From: Labrys sp. WJW | GTDB lineage: Bacteria; Pseudomonadota; Alphaproteobacteria; Rhizobiales; Labraceae | DNA length: 64,000 nt | Direction: 5' to 3' | NCBI RefSeq assembly: GCF_001676615.1 | Contig: NZ_LYXZ01000006.1 | Span: forward strand, 124,001-188,000 | In this document: piece by piece, positions 45,687 through 56,577 of the stretch | Layout: each line of letters begins with the position of its first letter | Position numbering within the stretch: position 1 is the first letter of the stretch | Position numbers and translations under genes: made by a program | The notes under the pieces: model-generated | What the model saw: only the letters and a program-made list of their open reading frames with translations | What the model was told of the DNA's origin: nothing | The model's database searches: none

Positions 45687-45785
45687 AGCGTTTTGCGATT
45701 TGGCGGAATCGCCAAGAATCGCAAAGACACGTCCAACCAAAGAACCGGAGCAAACAGGCGTTTCCGTCTAAACGCGCTTTGCTCT
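45687..45785. repeat. two-hairpin intergenic repeat, copy A
   Basis: 99 bases. First hairpin TTTGCGATT/AATCGCAAA with inner TGGCG/CGCCA; second GAGCAAA/TTTGCTC with inner CGTTT/AAACG. Nearly identical first half to copy B (63549-63646); copy C at 7282-7381 is reverse. Located upstream of an alpha/beta hydrolase gene. Confidence 0.8.
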
Positions 45786-45893
45786 AAAGCGTTTTCCAGA
45801 AAGTCTGGTAGACTTTTCGGTTAAGAAAACGCGTCAAAACAAAGAGATAGAGAGAAAGTGCGATTCAAGGAAATCGTACTTTGCTCGAGGCGT
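45786..45893. repeat. hairpin-rich intergenic element adjoining copy A
   Basis: Directly follows copy A. Nested stems GCGTTTTC/GAAAACGC and AAAGTC/GACTTT (about 45789-45832), then an AAAGAGATAGAG segment and a second stem CGATTCAAGGAAATCG. It resembles common hyphomicrobial intergenic repeats. With copy A it fills the 324-base gap 45647-45970; I see no gene there. Confidence 0.5.
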
Positions 45894-45970
45894 CGGTTTA
45901 CCACATCCGGACCAATTGCAAACAGCAAGCACCCTTGCGCAGGCATGCGGCGCTGTCCAGCCTGCCTGCT

Positions 45971-46459
45971 TCATTCGCTCAACAGGCCGTGGCGCCGGTG
46001 CCAGTCCTCCAGCGATTCCTCGGGATAGGTGTCGAAATGCAGATGGCCCGGACCGTCAGGTACATCGACCCAGCCGGGGGCATCGGCCAGCATCATCTCC
46101 ACGATTTCCGGCGGCTTCGGCAAGGGCGTGTCGATCGCCGAGGCATGGGGATGGATGAGCTCCGGCCAGCGCGGATCCCACAGCCAGAGCGCGCTGCCGC
46201 ACTCCCCGCAGAAATGCCGCCCGGCGGGCGAGCGCTGGTCGGGCTGTCCCTCTTCGCGCAACACGGCGTGATAGACGCGCAGATGCTCGCGCCCCTCCAC
46301 CTTCAGGCTGTCGGCGTGGGCGCCGAGATTGATGGCATAGCCGCCCGATCCCGCCGTCTTGCGGCAGATCGAGCAGTGGCAATGCATAAAGGGGGCGGGG
46401 CTCATTGCCTCGACGCTGAATGTCACGGCGCGGCAATGGCAGGATCCTTTCAGCAGCAT
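45971..46459 (-). CDS. GFA-family (DUF636) zinc protein
   Basis: 162 residues from ATG 46459 (frame open to 46531). The cysteine pattern GSCHCRAV, HCHCSICRK and HFCGECGS (residues about 5-9, 27-33, 84-90) is the CENP-V/GFA zinc-binding fold. The family name comes from a proposed glutathione-dependent formaldehyde-activating activity that is not established for members generally. Function unknown. Confidence 0.87.
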   Translation of the reverse strand: MLLKGSCHCRAVTFSVEAMSPAPFMHCHCSICRKTAGSGGYAINLGAHADSLKVEGREHLRVYHAVLREEGQPDQRSPAGRHFCGECGSALWLWDPRWPELIHPHASAIDTPLPKPPEIVEMMLADAPGWVDVPDGPGHLHFDTYPEESLEDWHRRHGLLSE

Positions 46460-46548
46460 GTGCGTTTCCCTATAGTTTTGGTCCAGTGGACGAGATGGCC
46501 GGCTTTCGGCCGGAGCCTCCTCGCCATCCAATCCGGAAAGGATGACCC

Positions 46549-46902
46549 TTGAAAGGCAGATTTGTCATCATCGCCGCTGCAGCCCTGCTGTCCTCCTCCG
46601 CCGCGCAGGCTGGCGAGTATGCACCGCTCGATTGCGCCAAGGCGGCCTCGCCGGCCGAAAAGGCCGTCTGCGACAGTTACGCCCTCGGCCAGGCCGAAGC
46701 CCGCATGGCGACGCTGTACGGCGTCTCGATGTCGCTGGTGGCGATGGGCCAGCGCGGCAATATCGGCGAGGCCCAGCAGGCCTGGATCAAGACGCGCGAG
46801 GCTTGCGGCGCCGACACCGCCTGCCTCGACAAGGTCTATGGCGAAAGGATCGGCGTGCTGGACGAGGTCATTCGCAACATCGCTTCGCACGGTCCGTTCT
46901 AG
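46549..46902 (+). CDS. secreted LprI-like (DUF1311) protein
   Basis: 117 residues from a TTG with GGAAAGGA upstream. A signal peptide (RFVIIAAAALLSSSAAQA, cut after AQA near residue 21) precedes a small domain with LDCAKAASPAEKAVCDS and TREACGADTACL cysteine pairs typical of LprI/DUF1311. Some LprI proteins inhibit lysozyme; this is not shown here. Periplasmic. Confidence 0.78.
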   Translation: MKGRFVIIAAAALLSSSAAQAGEYAPLDCAKAASPAEKAVCDSYALGQAEARMATLYGVSMSLVAMGQRGNIGEAQQAWIKTREACGADTACLDKVYGERIGVLDEVIRNIASHGPF

Positions 46903-46998
46903 ACGGAGAGCCGGCAGGCCCCGTAAACCGGGGCCTGCGGCGGCCCGGAATCCCCATTTGCCCTTGGCGTTGCAATCCCTTCCTGCTATTGCGCGCGG

Positions 46999-48807
<1,809 letters not shown>

Positions 48808-48921
48808 CGCAGTTAGCTTTGTTCTGGGATTACCGGCTTTCTAACTGGCGCTTGGAAACCAAGTGCGCCGTGATTGAAGGGCTGGCTGGAAGGGTGGCGA
48901 TCCCAGGAATAGGCAGCGCCC

Positions 48922-49590
48922 TCACTCGCTGTAGCGCTCTTCCCGCCAGGGATCGCCGCGATTGTGATAGCCGCGCACTTCCCAGAAGCCTGGCTTGTCG
49001 CGACTGGCGAACTCGATGCGGGTCAGCCATTTGGCGCTCTTCCAGAAGTAGAGCCGGGGCACCACCAGCCGCACCGGGCCGCCATGGTCTGAGGTCAGCG
49101 GCTTGCCTTCCCAGGCATGGGCGATCAGCACGTCCTCGCCCAGGAAATCCTGCAGGGAGAGGTTGGTGGTGTAGCCATCGGCCGAATGCAGCACGACATG
49201 GCTCGCCTCCGGCCTGGGGCGCACGATCTCGGCGAGAGCCAACGTGGGCAGGCCCTCGAAATGGTTGTCGTAGCGCGACCAGGTGGTGACGCAGTGGATG
49301 TCGCAGACCTGTGTCACCTGGGGCTGGGCCGAAAAGGCCGCGAAATCCCAGACGACCGGATTCTCGACCGCCCCGAACACATCGAGCTGCCAGTGCGCCT
49401 TGCCGATGTTGGGCTGCAGGCCGAGATCGAGCACCGGCCAGTCCTTGACGAGATGCTGGCCCGGCGGCAGGCGGTCGCTCTCGGGCCGGGAAGCCCGGCC
49501 GGTGAGGAACTTGCCGGCCTGGGCCCAGAGCTGCTTGGTGCGGGTGAGCTTGGAATCGGCTGGCGTCGCCGGGTCGTTTTCATCGGCCAT
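48922..49590 (-). CDS. sulfite-oxidase-like molybdopterin oxidoreductase
   Basis: 222 residues from ATG 49590 (GGAGGG upstream). The Moco-binding cysteine is probably C100 in DIHCVTTWSR; HAWEGKPLTSDHGGPVRLVVP and YFWKSAKWL are typical of the YuiH-type oxidoreductases. No signal peptide is visible, unlike MsrP, so it is probably cytoplasmic. Physiological substrate unknown. Divergent from the M3 peptidase. Confidence 0.88.
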   Translation of the reverse strand: MADENDPATPADSKLTRTKQLWAQAGKFLTGRASRPESDRLPPGQHLVKDWPVLDLGLQPNIGKAHWQLDVFGAVENPVVWDFAAFSAQPQVTQVCDIHCVTTWSRYDNHFEGLPTLALAEIVRPRPEASHVVLHSADGYTTNLSLQDFLGEDVLIAHAWEGKPLTSDHGGPVRLVVPRLYFWKSAKWLTRIEFASRDKPGFWEVRGYHNRGDPWREERYSE

Positions 49591-49677
49591 GGTGCCCTCC
49601 AAAATCAAAAGATAATGCATATTTCAGGAGACGGAAGGTCGGCTGCTATAAGGCCGTATCCGAATCGAGGCTCCTGC

Positions 49678-51723
49678 ATGTCCGCTGATACCAATCCCCT
49701 GCTCGCTCGCTCGTCCGCTCCCTTCGACGCACCGCCTTTCGCCGAGATCCGCGCCGAGCATTATCGCCCGGCCTTCGAGGTGGCGCTGTCCGAGAACAGG
49801 GGCGAGATCGACAGGATCGCGGGCAACGCCGCCGAGCCGAGCTTCGACAATACGGTGGCGGCGCTGGAACGATCGGGCCGGGCGCTCGACCAGGTCGCCT
49901 CGGTGTTCTTCAACCTGGCGGGCTCCGACACCAACGACGAATTGCAGGCGATCGAGCGCGAGATGGCGCCGGTGCTCTCGCGTCATCACACCGCGATTTA
50001 TCTGAACGACGCTTTGTTCCGGCGCGTCGACGCCGTCTTCGCCCGCCGTGCCGAACTCGGTCTGTCGCCGGAGCAGGCCCGGGTGCTCGATCGCTATCAC
50101 ACCGCCTTCCGCCGGGCCGGAGCCGGCAAGCCGGAGGCGGTCAAGCAGCGGCTATCAGCGATTTCCGAACGCCTTGCCAGCCTGGGCACCCAGTTCGGGC
50201 AGAACGTGCTGAAGGACGAGAAGGCCTGGTCGATGAAGCTCGACGGCGAGGCCGATCTCGCCGGCCTGCCTGATTTCCTGCGCTCTGCCAGCGCCGGCGC
50301 CGCCGGAGATCGCGGCGAGAGCGGCCATGTCGTCACGCTCTCGCGTTCCCTGATCGAGCCCTTCCTGCAATTCTCCGCCCGCCGCGACCTGCGCGAGACG
50401 GCCTTCAAGGCCTGGCTGGCCCGCGGCGAGGGCGGCGGCGAGACGGACAATCGCGCCTTGATCGCCGAGATGGTGGCGCTGAGGGCCGAGCGCGCCAGGC
50501 TCCTGGGCTACCAGACCTTCGCCCATTACCGGCTCGACGATTCGATGGCTCGCACGCCCGAGGCGGCGCTCGATCTCCTGCGCTCGGTGTGGCTGCCGGC
50601 CCGCGGCCAGGCCGAACGCGAACGCGCGGGCCTGGAGGCGCTGGCGGCCGGTGAAGGCGACAATATCGCGCTGCAGGCCTGGGACTGGCGCTACTATGCC
50701 GAGAAGAAGCGCCGCCAGGAATTCGATCTCGACGAGGCCGAGCTCAAGCCCTATCTGCAGCTCGACAAGATCATCGAGGCGGCCTTCGACACGGCCCGGC
50801 GCCTGTTCGGCATCACCTTCACCGAGCGCAAGGACGTGCCGGTCTATCATCCCGACGTCAGGGCCTTCGAGGCGACGGATGCGGCCGGCGCCAGCATCGG
50901 CCTGTTCTATGGCGACTATTTCGCCCGGCCCTCCAAGCGCAGCGGCGCCTGGATGAGCGCCTTCCGCAGCCAGGAGCGGCTGAACGGCGCCATCAGCCCG
51001 ATCATCGTCAATGTGATGAATTTCGCCCGCGGCGCGGAGGGCGAGCCGACCCTGTTGTCCTTCGACGACGCTCGCACTTTGTTCCACGAGTTCGGTCATG
51101 GCCTGCACGGCCTGTTGTCGGACGTCACCTATCCCCTGCTCTCGGGTACCGGCGTGGCGCGCGACTTCGTCGAATTCCCCTCGCAGCTCTACGAGCACTG
51201 GCTCGAACAGCCCGAAGTGCTGCAACGCTATGCCGTGCACTACAAGACAGGCGAGCCAATGCCGAAGGCCCTGCTCGATCGCCTGCTGGCCAGCCGCACT
51301 TTCAACCAGGGCTTTGCCACGGTGGAATATGTCTCCTCCGCTTTGGTCGATCTCGAAATGCATCTGCTTGATAAGGCCGAGGCCTTCGATGTCGGTGCCT
51401 TCGAGGCCAAGGTGCTCGGCGAGATCGACATGCCCCGGGCCATGGTGATGCGTCACCGCCCGCCGCATTTCCAGCATGTCTTCTCGGGCGAGGGCTATTC
51501 GTCGGCCTATTATTCCTATCTGTGGTCGGAAGTGCTCGATGCCGACGGCTTCGATGCCTTCGTCGAAGCGGGCGATATCTTCGACGGCGAGACGGCCCGC
51601 AAGCTCAGAGAGTTCGTCTATGCCGCCGGCAATCGCCAGGACGCGGCACAGGCCTATCGCGACTTCCGCGGCCATGATCCCAAGCCCGAGGCCTTGCTGA
51701 AGAAGCGCGGCCTGGCCGCCTGA
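49678..51723 (+). CDS. M3-family metallopeptidase (oligopeptidase A/Dcp type)
   Basis: 681 residues from ATG 49678 (the frame extends upstream antisense to the Moco gene). The zinc motif HEFGH (H470, E471, H474) and a downstream Glu in EFPSQLYEHW give a thermolysin-like site. The enzyme degrades short peptides in the cytoplasm. Its 3' end meets a nested palindrome between it and the convergent olsB-like gene. Confidence 0.93.
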   Translation: MSADTNPLLARSSAPFDAPPFAEIRAEHYRPAFEVALSENRGEIDRIAGNAAEPSFDNTVAALERSGRALDQVASVFFNLAGSDTNDELQAIEREMAPVLSRHHTAIYLNDALFRRVDAVFARRAELGLSPEQARVLDRYHTAFRRAGAGKPEAVKQRLSAISERLASLGTQFGQNVLKDEKAWSMKLDGEADLAGLPDFLRSASAGAAGDRGESGHVVTLSRSLIEPFLQFSARRDLRETAFKAWLARGEGGGETDNRALIAEMVALRAERARLLGYQTFAHYRLDDSMARTPEAALDLLRSVWLPARGQAERERAGLEALAAGEGDNIALQAWDWRYYAEKKRRQEFDLDEAELKPYLQLDKIIEAAFDTARRLFGITFTERKDVPVYHPDVRAFEATDAAGASIGLFYGDYFARPSKRSGAWMSAFRSQERLNGAISPIIVNVMNFARGAEGEPTLLSFDDARTLFHEFGHGLHGLLSDVTYPLLSGTGVARDFVEFPSQLYEHWLEQPEVLQRYAVHYKTGEPMPKALLDRLLASRTFNQGFATVEYVSSALVDLEMHLLDKAEAFDVGAFEAKVLGEIDMPRAMVMRHRPPHFQHVFSGEGYSSAYYSYLWSEVLDADGFDAFVEAGDIFDGETARKLREFVYAAGNRQDAAQAYRDFRGHDPKPEALLKKRGLAA

Positions 51724-51724
51724 G

Positions 51725-51827
51725 GGTGTGCCGGTCTTCTCAGCAGCATCGGCATGCCGATGCTGCGAGGCCGGCATTGACCCCCCTACGGTCGTCTTAG
51801 ACATGCCGGTCTGAAGACCGGCACACC
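51725..51827. repeat. 103-bp nested palindrome between convergent genes
   Basis: Outer arms GGTGTGCCGGTCTT (51725-51738) and its exact complement (51814-51827). Inside: a perfect 24-bp palindrome at 51743-51766 (core CGGCATGCCG) and a second hairpin GCCGGTCT/AGACCGGC (51805-51812, 51815-51822). It spans the entire gap between the M3 peptidase and olsB-like genes, so it may act as a bidirectional terminator or as a REP-like element. Confidence 0.8.
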
Positions 51828-51828
51828 G

Positions 51829-52854
51829 CTACGCCGCGTGGCGTTCCGCGCCGGCGCCGAAATGGCCGACATAGCGGGCGCTGATCTTCTCGACCGGCAG
51901 GACCACCAGCACGTCGGTGGTGCCGAACTGGTGGTCGACCACTGCGCCGTCGCCGAAAGTGGCGCCGAGGCGCAGATAGCCCTTGATCAAGGGCGGCAGG
52001 GCATGCAGCGCCTGCTTGACGTCGATGCCTTCCTTGGCGATGCGGTTCATCGAGACATAGCGCTCCGGCACGGCCTTGACGCGCCATTCGCCCTCGGCGG
52101 CAGCATGGTGGTGCAGGAAGGCGAGCGGCAAGGCAAGGCGGCTCGGGTCGGTGCCCTCCAGGCTGGCGCAGCCCAGCATCACATCGATCTTGTGATGCAG
52201 CACATAGGTCCAGATGCCGTGCCAGAGCAGTTCCACCGTGCGCTTGTTGCGATAGGCCGGCAGCACGCAGGAACGGCCGAGCTCGAGGAAGCGGCGGCCG
52301 GGATGGGCCGCTATCAGCGGCTCGATGGCGTATTCGCCGGCTGAATAGAAGCCGCCATGGCGCTCGGCCACGTCCTGGCGCAGCAGGCGATAGGTGCCGA
52401 CCACACGGCCGCCCGGCTTGCCCAGCTTGGTGGGAGCGTCATGGTCGATCACCAGCAAGTGGTCGCAGAGCGTGTCGTAATCGTCGCGGTCACGCCTGGA
52501 GATCAGGGACAGCGCGTCCGGGATGGCGGCCATCTCCTCGTAGAACACCTGATAGCGCAGCTTTTGCGCCTTCTTCACGTCCCTTGCGGTCTCAGCCAAC
52601 CGCACTTCCAGGGAGCCGATGCGTCCGAGAGTCATCGGCAGACCGATATTCTCGATGCGGCGCTGGCGCAAGGCGGGCTTGAGCCGGCGGCGCGGCGCCA
52701 AGGGCACGATGCCGGCCGGCAGCTTGCTGCCCCAGCCGCGCGGATTGATCATTGCAAACAAGCCTTTCGGCGTCGTCGTCGGCATCTTCAGCCCCTGCCC
52801 GAATCCCCATCGGAGCAGCATCATCACAGTTTTCGCACGGATTTGTGACAACAA
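51829..52854 (-). CDS. olsB: OlsB-like L-ornithine N-alpha-acyltransferase
   Basis: 341 residues, longer at the N-terminus than typical OlsB; in-frame ATGs at about 52752 and 52635 could be the true start. Core motifs AQKLRYQVFYEEM, DYDTLCDHLLVID and LELGRSCVLPAYRNKRTVELLW are characteristic of the acyl-ACP-dependent OlsB/hemolysin-like GNAT family, which begins ornithine lipid synthesis. The companion olsA is not in the window. Convergent with the M3 peptidase. Confidence 0.82.
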   Translation of the reverse strand: MLSQIRAKTVMMLLRWGFGQGLKMPTTTPKGLFAMINPRGWGSKLPAGIVPLAPRRRLKPALRQRRIENIGLPMTLGRIGSLEVRLAETARDVKKAQKLRYQVFYEEMAAIPDALSLISRRDRDDYDTLCDHLLVIDHDAPTKLGKPGGRVVGTYRLLRQDVAERHGGFYSAGEYAIEPLIAAHPGRRFLELGRSCVLPAYRNKRTVELLWHGIWTYVLHHKIDVMLGCASLEGTDPSRLALPLAFLHHHAAAEGEWRVKAVPERYVSMNRIAKEGIDVKQALHALPPLIKGYLRLGATFGDGAVVDHQFGTTDVLVVLPVEKISARYVGHFGAGAERHAA

Positions 52855-52876
52855 GCCGCAGTATCGAGTTACCTGA

Positions 52877-53521
52877 TCAGGCAGTCCCAGCCGGCGCCGT
52901 GGCCCGGTCGATCGCCACCACGATCAGTCCCAGCACAAAGAAGCCTGCCAGGATGACGAGGCCATTGGCGAGGGCGCCGCCATAGCCGAGAACCGTGACG
53001 TCGCCGAAGGGATAGAGGTAGCGGCCGGTCAGGGCGCCGTAGAGCAGCGAATAGGCGACATAAAGCAGGGGATAGAGCAGCCATGTCACGGGATCGCGCC
53101 AGCGCAACTGGCCCTTGGGCACGAAGAGGAGCCAATAGAGCACGAACAAGACCGGCACGACGCGATGCAGGGTGTCGTCGGCCAGGCGATCCAGGCCATG
53201 AGTCTCGCGCAGCCCGGTGAGAAGGGCTGCGAAGATCACGCCGACCACGAAGATATAGATGGCCACGGCTGCCCGGGTTCCCGGCCGGGTCAGCAAGCCG
53301 TCGCGTTCTCCGAGAAGGGCGCTGGCCCCGGACACGATCGCCACCAGCGTGTTGGTGAGCACGGTGAAGTAGCTGAAGACGAGGATGACGCCCTCGAGCG
53401 CGCTGCCTCCCCGCGCCTGCACGGTCTCGATGCCCAGCAGCACCTGCAACAGCACGGCGCCGCCCGCGATGAGCGCGATCACCGCTGCGAAGAGGCGCCC
53501 GAGCCCCGGATTGCCTGTCAC
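52877..53521 (-). CDS. Pr6Pr-family membrane protein, copy 1
   Basis: 214 residues with six hydrophobic segments. FSYFTVLTNTLVA, HRVVPVLFVLYWLLFVPKGQL and LLYGALTGRYLYPFGDV are the hallmarks of the Pr6Pr (FAR-17a/AIG1-like) family. Function unknown. A tandem paralogue follows at 53589-54242 on the same strand. Confidence 0.85.
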   Translation of the reverse strand: MTGNPGLGRLFAAVIALIAGGAVLLQVLLGIETVQARGGSALEGVILVFSYFTVLTNTLVAIVSGASALLGERDGLLTRPGTRAAVAIYIFVVGVIFAALLTGLRETHGLDRLADDTLHRVVPVLFVLYWLLFVPKGQLRWRDPVTWLLYPLLYVAYSLLYGALTGRYLYPFGDVTVLGYGGALANGLVILAGFFVLGLIVVAIDRATAPAGTA

Positions 53522-53588
53522 GACGTACCTCGCTGTGGCTGCGATCGGCAGCTTAGCAATGGATCCGTCATCATGATACCGTCAAACG

Positions 53589-54242
53589 TCATTGCCGGGC
53601 CCGGATGGCGGAGCCGGCGAGTGCGCGATCGAGTGCTACCAGCGCGAGGCCAAGGCCGTAGAAGGCCAGAAGGATGAGGGCGGCATTGGCGAGGGCGCGG
53701 GGATAACCGAGCACCGGCACGTTGGAGAAGGGGTAGAGATAACGCCCCGTCAGCGCACCATAGATCAGCGAATAGACGACATAGAGCGCCGGAAAGGCGA
53801 GCCAGCCCAGCGGATCGCGCCAGGTGAGATGGCCCTTCGGCACGAAGAAGAGCCAATAGAGCGCGAAGAGCACCGGCACCACCCGGTGCAGGGCGATGTC
53901 GACGGGGACGGCGAGGCCCGTCAGCTGTCGCAATCCGGCGAGAAGCACGGCATAGATCACGCCGACGATGACGATGTAGACGGTGACGGCCGCCCGGGTC
54001 GAGGGCCGGGTCAGGAATCCATCGGCCTCTCCGCGCAGGGCGCAGGCGGTGGCGACGATGGCCAGGATCACATTGGCCTGCAGTGTGAAATAGCTGAACA
54101 CGGTGACGAGGCCGTCGAGCGCCGTCCGACCCTGTGCCATCACGAAGGACGTTACGATCCAGGCACGCAGAACGACGGCGAGCCAGGCCGTGACGGCGAT
54201 CAGCGCCGCAAAAAGGCGTCCGGCTGCCTGGCTGCCCGTCAT
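53589..54242 (-). CDS. Pr6Pr-family membrane protein, copy 2
   Basis: 217 residues, six membrane segments. The same motifs appear (FSYFTLQANVILA, HRVVPVLFALYWLFFVPKGHL, LIYGALTGRYLYPF). It is similar to copy 1 along its length and was most likely produced by tandem duplication followed by divergence. Confidence 0.85.
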   Translation of the reverse strand: MTGSQAAGRLFAALIAVTAWLAVVLRAWIVTSFVMAQGRTALDGLVTVFSYFTLQANVILAIVATACALRGEADGFLTRPSTRAAVTVYIVIVGVIYAVLLAGLRQLTGLAVPVDIALHRVVPVLFALYWLFFVPKGHLTWRDPLGWLAFPALYVVYSLIYGALTGRYLYPFSNVPVLGYPRALANAALILLAFYGLGLALVALDRALAGSAIRARQ

Positions 54243-54375
54243 GAATCACCTCGATCGCTGCTGCGGCTGGCAACCCAGTCTAAAGCATCGAGCCGAAAAG
54301 TGGACGCCGGTTTCGCGAGAACGATGCGGCCACAATAACTTACGGCCTCGGCCGAGGCTGGCAAACCCGCAGCGG

Positions 54376-54714
54376 TCAATAGGGATCGCTGCGTTCGAGG
54401 ATCTCCTGGCCCATCAGCACGCAGTCGCCCGGGATCTGGGCGTAGATCAGGCGCATGCGATACTCGCCCTTGTAGATCGAGCCCTCGACCTCGATCACAT
54501 CGAAACGCCCCTTGCCGACCAAGGCGCCGACGGTACCGATCGCCTTGACGCTATCGGCATCGACGCGGGCGCGGTCGTCATTGTCGGAATGGAAAGCCAG
54601 CAGCTTGGTGGCCTGCTTCACCGCGGCATCGGCGCAGCGGGGGCGGGGAGCGGCCAGGGAAGCGGTGGTGCCGGCGAGCAAGGCAAGGGAGGCGAGAAGG
54701 ACGGGAATGCGCAT
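54376..54714 (-). CDS. secreted hypothetical protein
   Basis: 112 residues from ATG 54714 (frame open to 54795). A signal peptide (RIPVLLASLALLAGTTASLA) is followed by a small domain with KQATKLLAFHSDNDDRARVDADSV and SIYKGEYRMRLIYAQI. Two Cys (one just after the signal, one near the C-terminus) could form a disulfide. I recognise no family. Confidence 0.75.
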   Translation of the reverse strand: MRIPVLLASLALLAGTTASLAAPRPRCADAAVKQATKLLAFHSDNDDRARVDADSVKAIGTVGALVGKGRFDVIEVEGSIYKGEYRMRLIYAQIPGDCVLMGQEILERSDPY

Positions 54715-54820
54715 GACATGTCTCGGGTGAACATCGGCTGGGTGGTGTCTGCAGATAGCGGCTTGGCGGCCGCGTCGCCAGTCCGTCCATGCCATGGATG
54801 CTGTGCAGGGGAGGTCGAAC

Positions 54821-56359
54821 CTATGCCAGCACCGTCGCCCTGTCCGTCCGCGCCCGGTAGCTCAGGGCCTCGGCGATGTGGATGCGGCCGACATCGGCCT
54901 CGCCGTCGAGATCGGCCAGGGTGCGCGAAACCCTGAGCACGCGGTGGAAGCCGCGGGCGGACAGGCGCATGGCTTCCGAGGCGTCGCGCAGGAGCTTGGT
55001 GGCCGCCGCATCGGGGCGGGCGACCTCCTCGACCACATTGACCGGCACGCTGGCATTGGTGGAGCCGTCGGGCAGGCCGAGCGTGCGATAGCGCCGGGCG
55101 GCGCGGTCGCGGGCCTCGGCCACCCGGGCCGCCACCTCGGCCGAACCCTCGGCGGGCGGCGGCAGGATGAGATCGGCGGCCGAGACGGCAGGCACCTCGA
55201 CGACGATGTCGATGCGGTCGAGCAGCGGGCCGGAGATCCGGGCCTGGTAGTCGGCGGCGCAGCGCTCCACCGGCCCGCGCCGGCAGGCGAAGCCGGGATC
55301 ATTGGCCTTGCCGCAGCGGCAGGGGTTCATCGCCGCGACGAGCTGGATTCGCGCGGGATAGGTGACGCGGGCATTGGCCCTGGCGATCACCGCCTCGCCC
55401 GATTCCAGCGGCTGGCGCAGGGCATCGAGGGTCTGCGGCGCGAATTCCGGCATCTCGTCGAGAAAAAGCACGCCATGATGGGAGAGCGAGACTTCACCGG
55501 GCCGGGCATGGATGCCGCCGCCGATCAGCGCCGCCATCGAGGCTGAATGATGGGGCGCGCGGAAGGGGCGCCGGCTGGTGAGCTCGCCGCCGGCGAGGTG
55601 GCCCGCCACCGAATGGATCATCGAGATTTCCAGGAGCTCAGCCGGCACGAGCGGCGGCAGGATCGAGGGCAGCCGCGCCGCCAGCATCGATTTGCCGGAG
55701 CCGGCGGGCCCGATCATCAGGAGATTATGCGCGCCGGCGGCGGCCACCTCCAAGGCGCGCTTGGCGGTCTCCTGGCCCTTGATGTCCCTGAGGTCAGGCA
55801 GGGCGGCCGGCGCGGCGGCAATGCGCGGCTGTGGGCGGGAAAGCAGTTGCGTGCCCTTGAAGTGATTGACGAGCTGGATCAGCGAGCGCGGGGCGAGAAT
55901 GTCCATGTCGGGGCCGGCCCAGGCCGCTTCCGGCCCGCAGGCGGCCGGGCAGATCAAGCCGAGCCCTCGGCCATTGGCGGCAACGGCCGATGGCAGCACG
56001 CCGGCGACCTTGGTGATGGTGCCGTCGAGGCCGAGCTCGCCCAGCACGCAATAGCCTTCCAGGGCGTCATGCGGAATGGCGCCGATGGCAGCCATCACAC
56101 CGAGCGCGATCGGCAGGTCGAAATGCGAGCCTTCCTTGGGCAAGTCGGCCGGGGCGAGATTGACGGTGATGCGCTTGGCCGGCAGGGCCAGGCCGGCGGC
56201 GGTCAGGGCGGCACGCACCCTTTCGCGCGCCTCCGAAACCGCCTTGTCGGGCAGGCCGACGATGGTGAACACCACCGAACCCGTCATGATCTGGACCTGC
56301 ACGTCGACCTGGCGCGCTTCCACGCCCTCGAATGCCACCGTCGCGACGCGCGATACCAT
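54821..56359 (-). CDS. comM: YifB/ComM-family Mg-chelatase-like AAA+ ATPase
   Basis: 512 residues, full length. N-terminal ChlI-like domain (EVQ/GLPDKAV, about 1-130), P-loop GPAGSGKSMLA (about 217-227), sensor and Walker B LFLDEMPEF, and a Cys-rich zinc patch (MNPCRCG...C.......C, about 345-370). ComM is a hexameric helicase that promotes branch migration in natural transformation; many non-competent bacteria retain it. Confidence 0.92.
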   Translation of the reverse strand: MVSRVATVAFEGVEARQVDVQVQIMTGSVVFTIVGLPDKAVSEARERVRAALTAAGLALPAKRITVNLAPADLPKEGSHFDLPIALGVMAAIGAIPHDALEGYCVLGELGLDGTITKVAGVLPSAVAANGRGLGLICPAACGPEAAWAGPDMDILAPRSLIQLVNHFKGTQLLSRPQPRIAAAPAALPDLRDIKGQETAKRALEVAAAGAHNLLMIGPAGSGKSMLAARLPSILPPLVPAELLEISMIHSVAGHLAGGELTSRRPFRAPHHSASMAALIGGGIHARPGEVSLSHHGVLFLDEMPEFAPQTLDALRQPLESGEAVIARANARVTYPARIQLVAAMNPCRCGKANDPGFACRRGPVERCAADYQARISGPLLDRIDIVVEVPAVSAADLILPPPAEGSAEVAARVAEARDRAARRYRTLGLPDGSTNASVPVNVVEEVARPDAAATKLLRDASEAMRLSARGFHRVLRVSRTLADLDGEADVGRIHIAEALSYRARTDRATVLA

Positions 56360-56577
56360 CTCGTTCTCGTTTCCCCATCAACCCCGCCGACGATAGCGGG
56401 GAAGCGCGGCACCGCCAAGCAAAATGAGAACAAAACGTGATTATCGACTGCGAAATCGATAGCGCTTCGTGGCTTCTGTGGCCGTTGCACACGGCAAGAC
56501 ACTTGTACCGATCAGCAATGGAAACGCCGAACGAGCCGGGTATAGTCATCCCAGCGCTCCGACCAGGCAGGCCTCAT

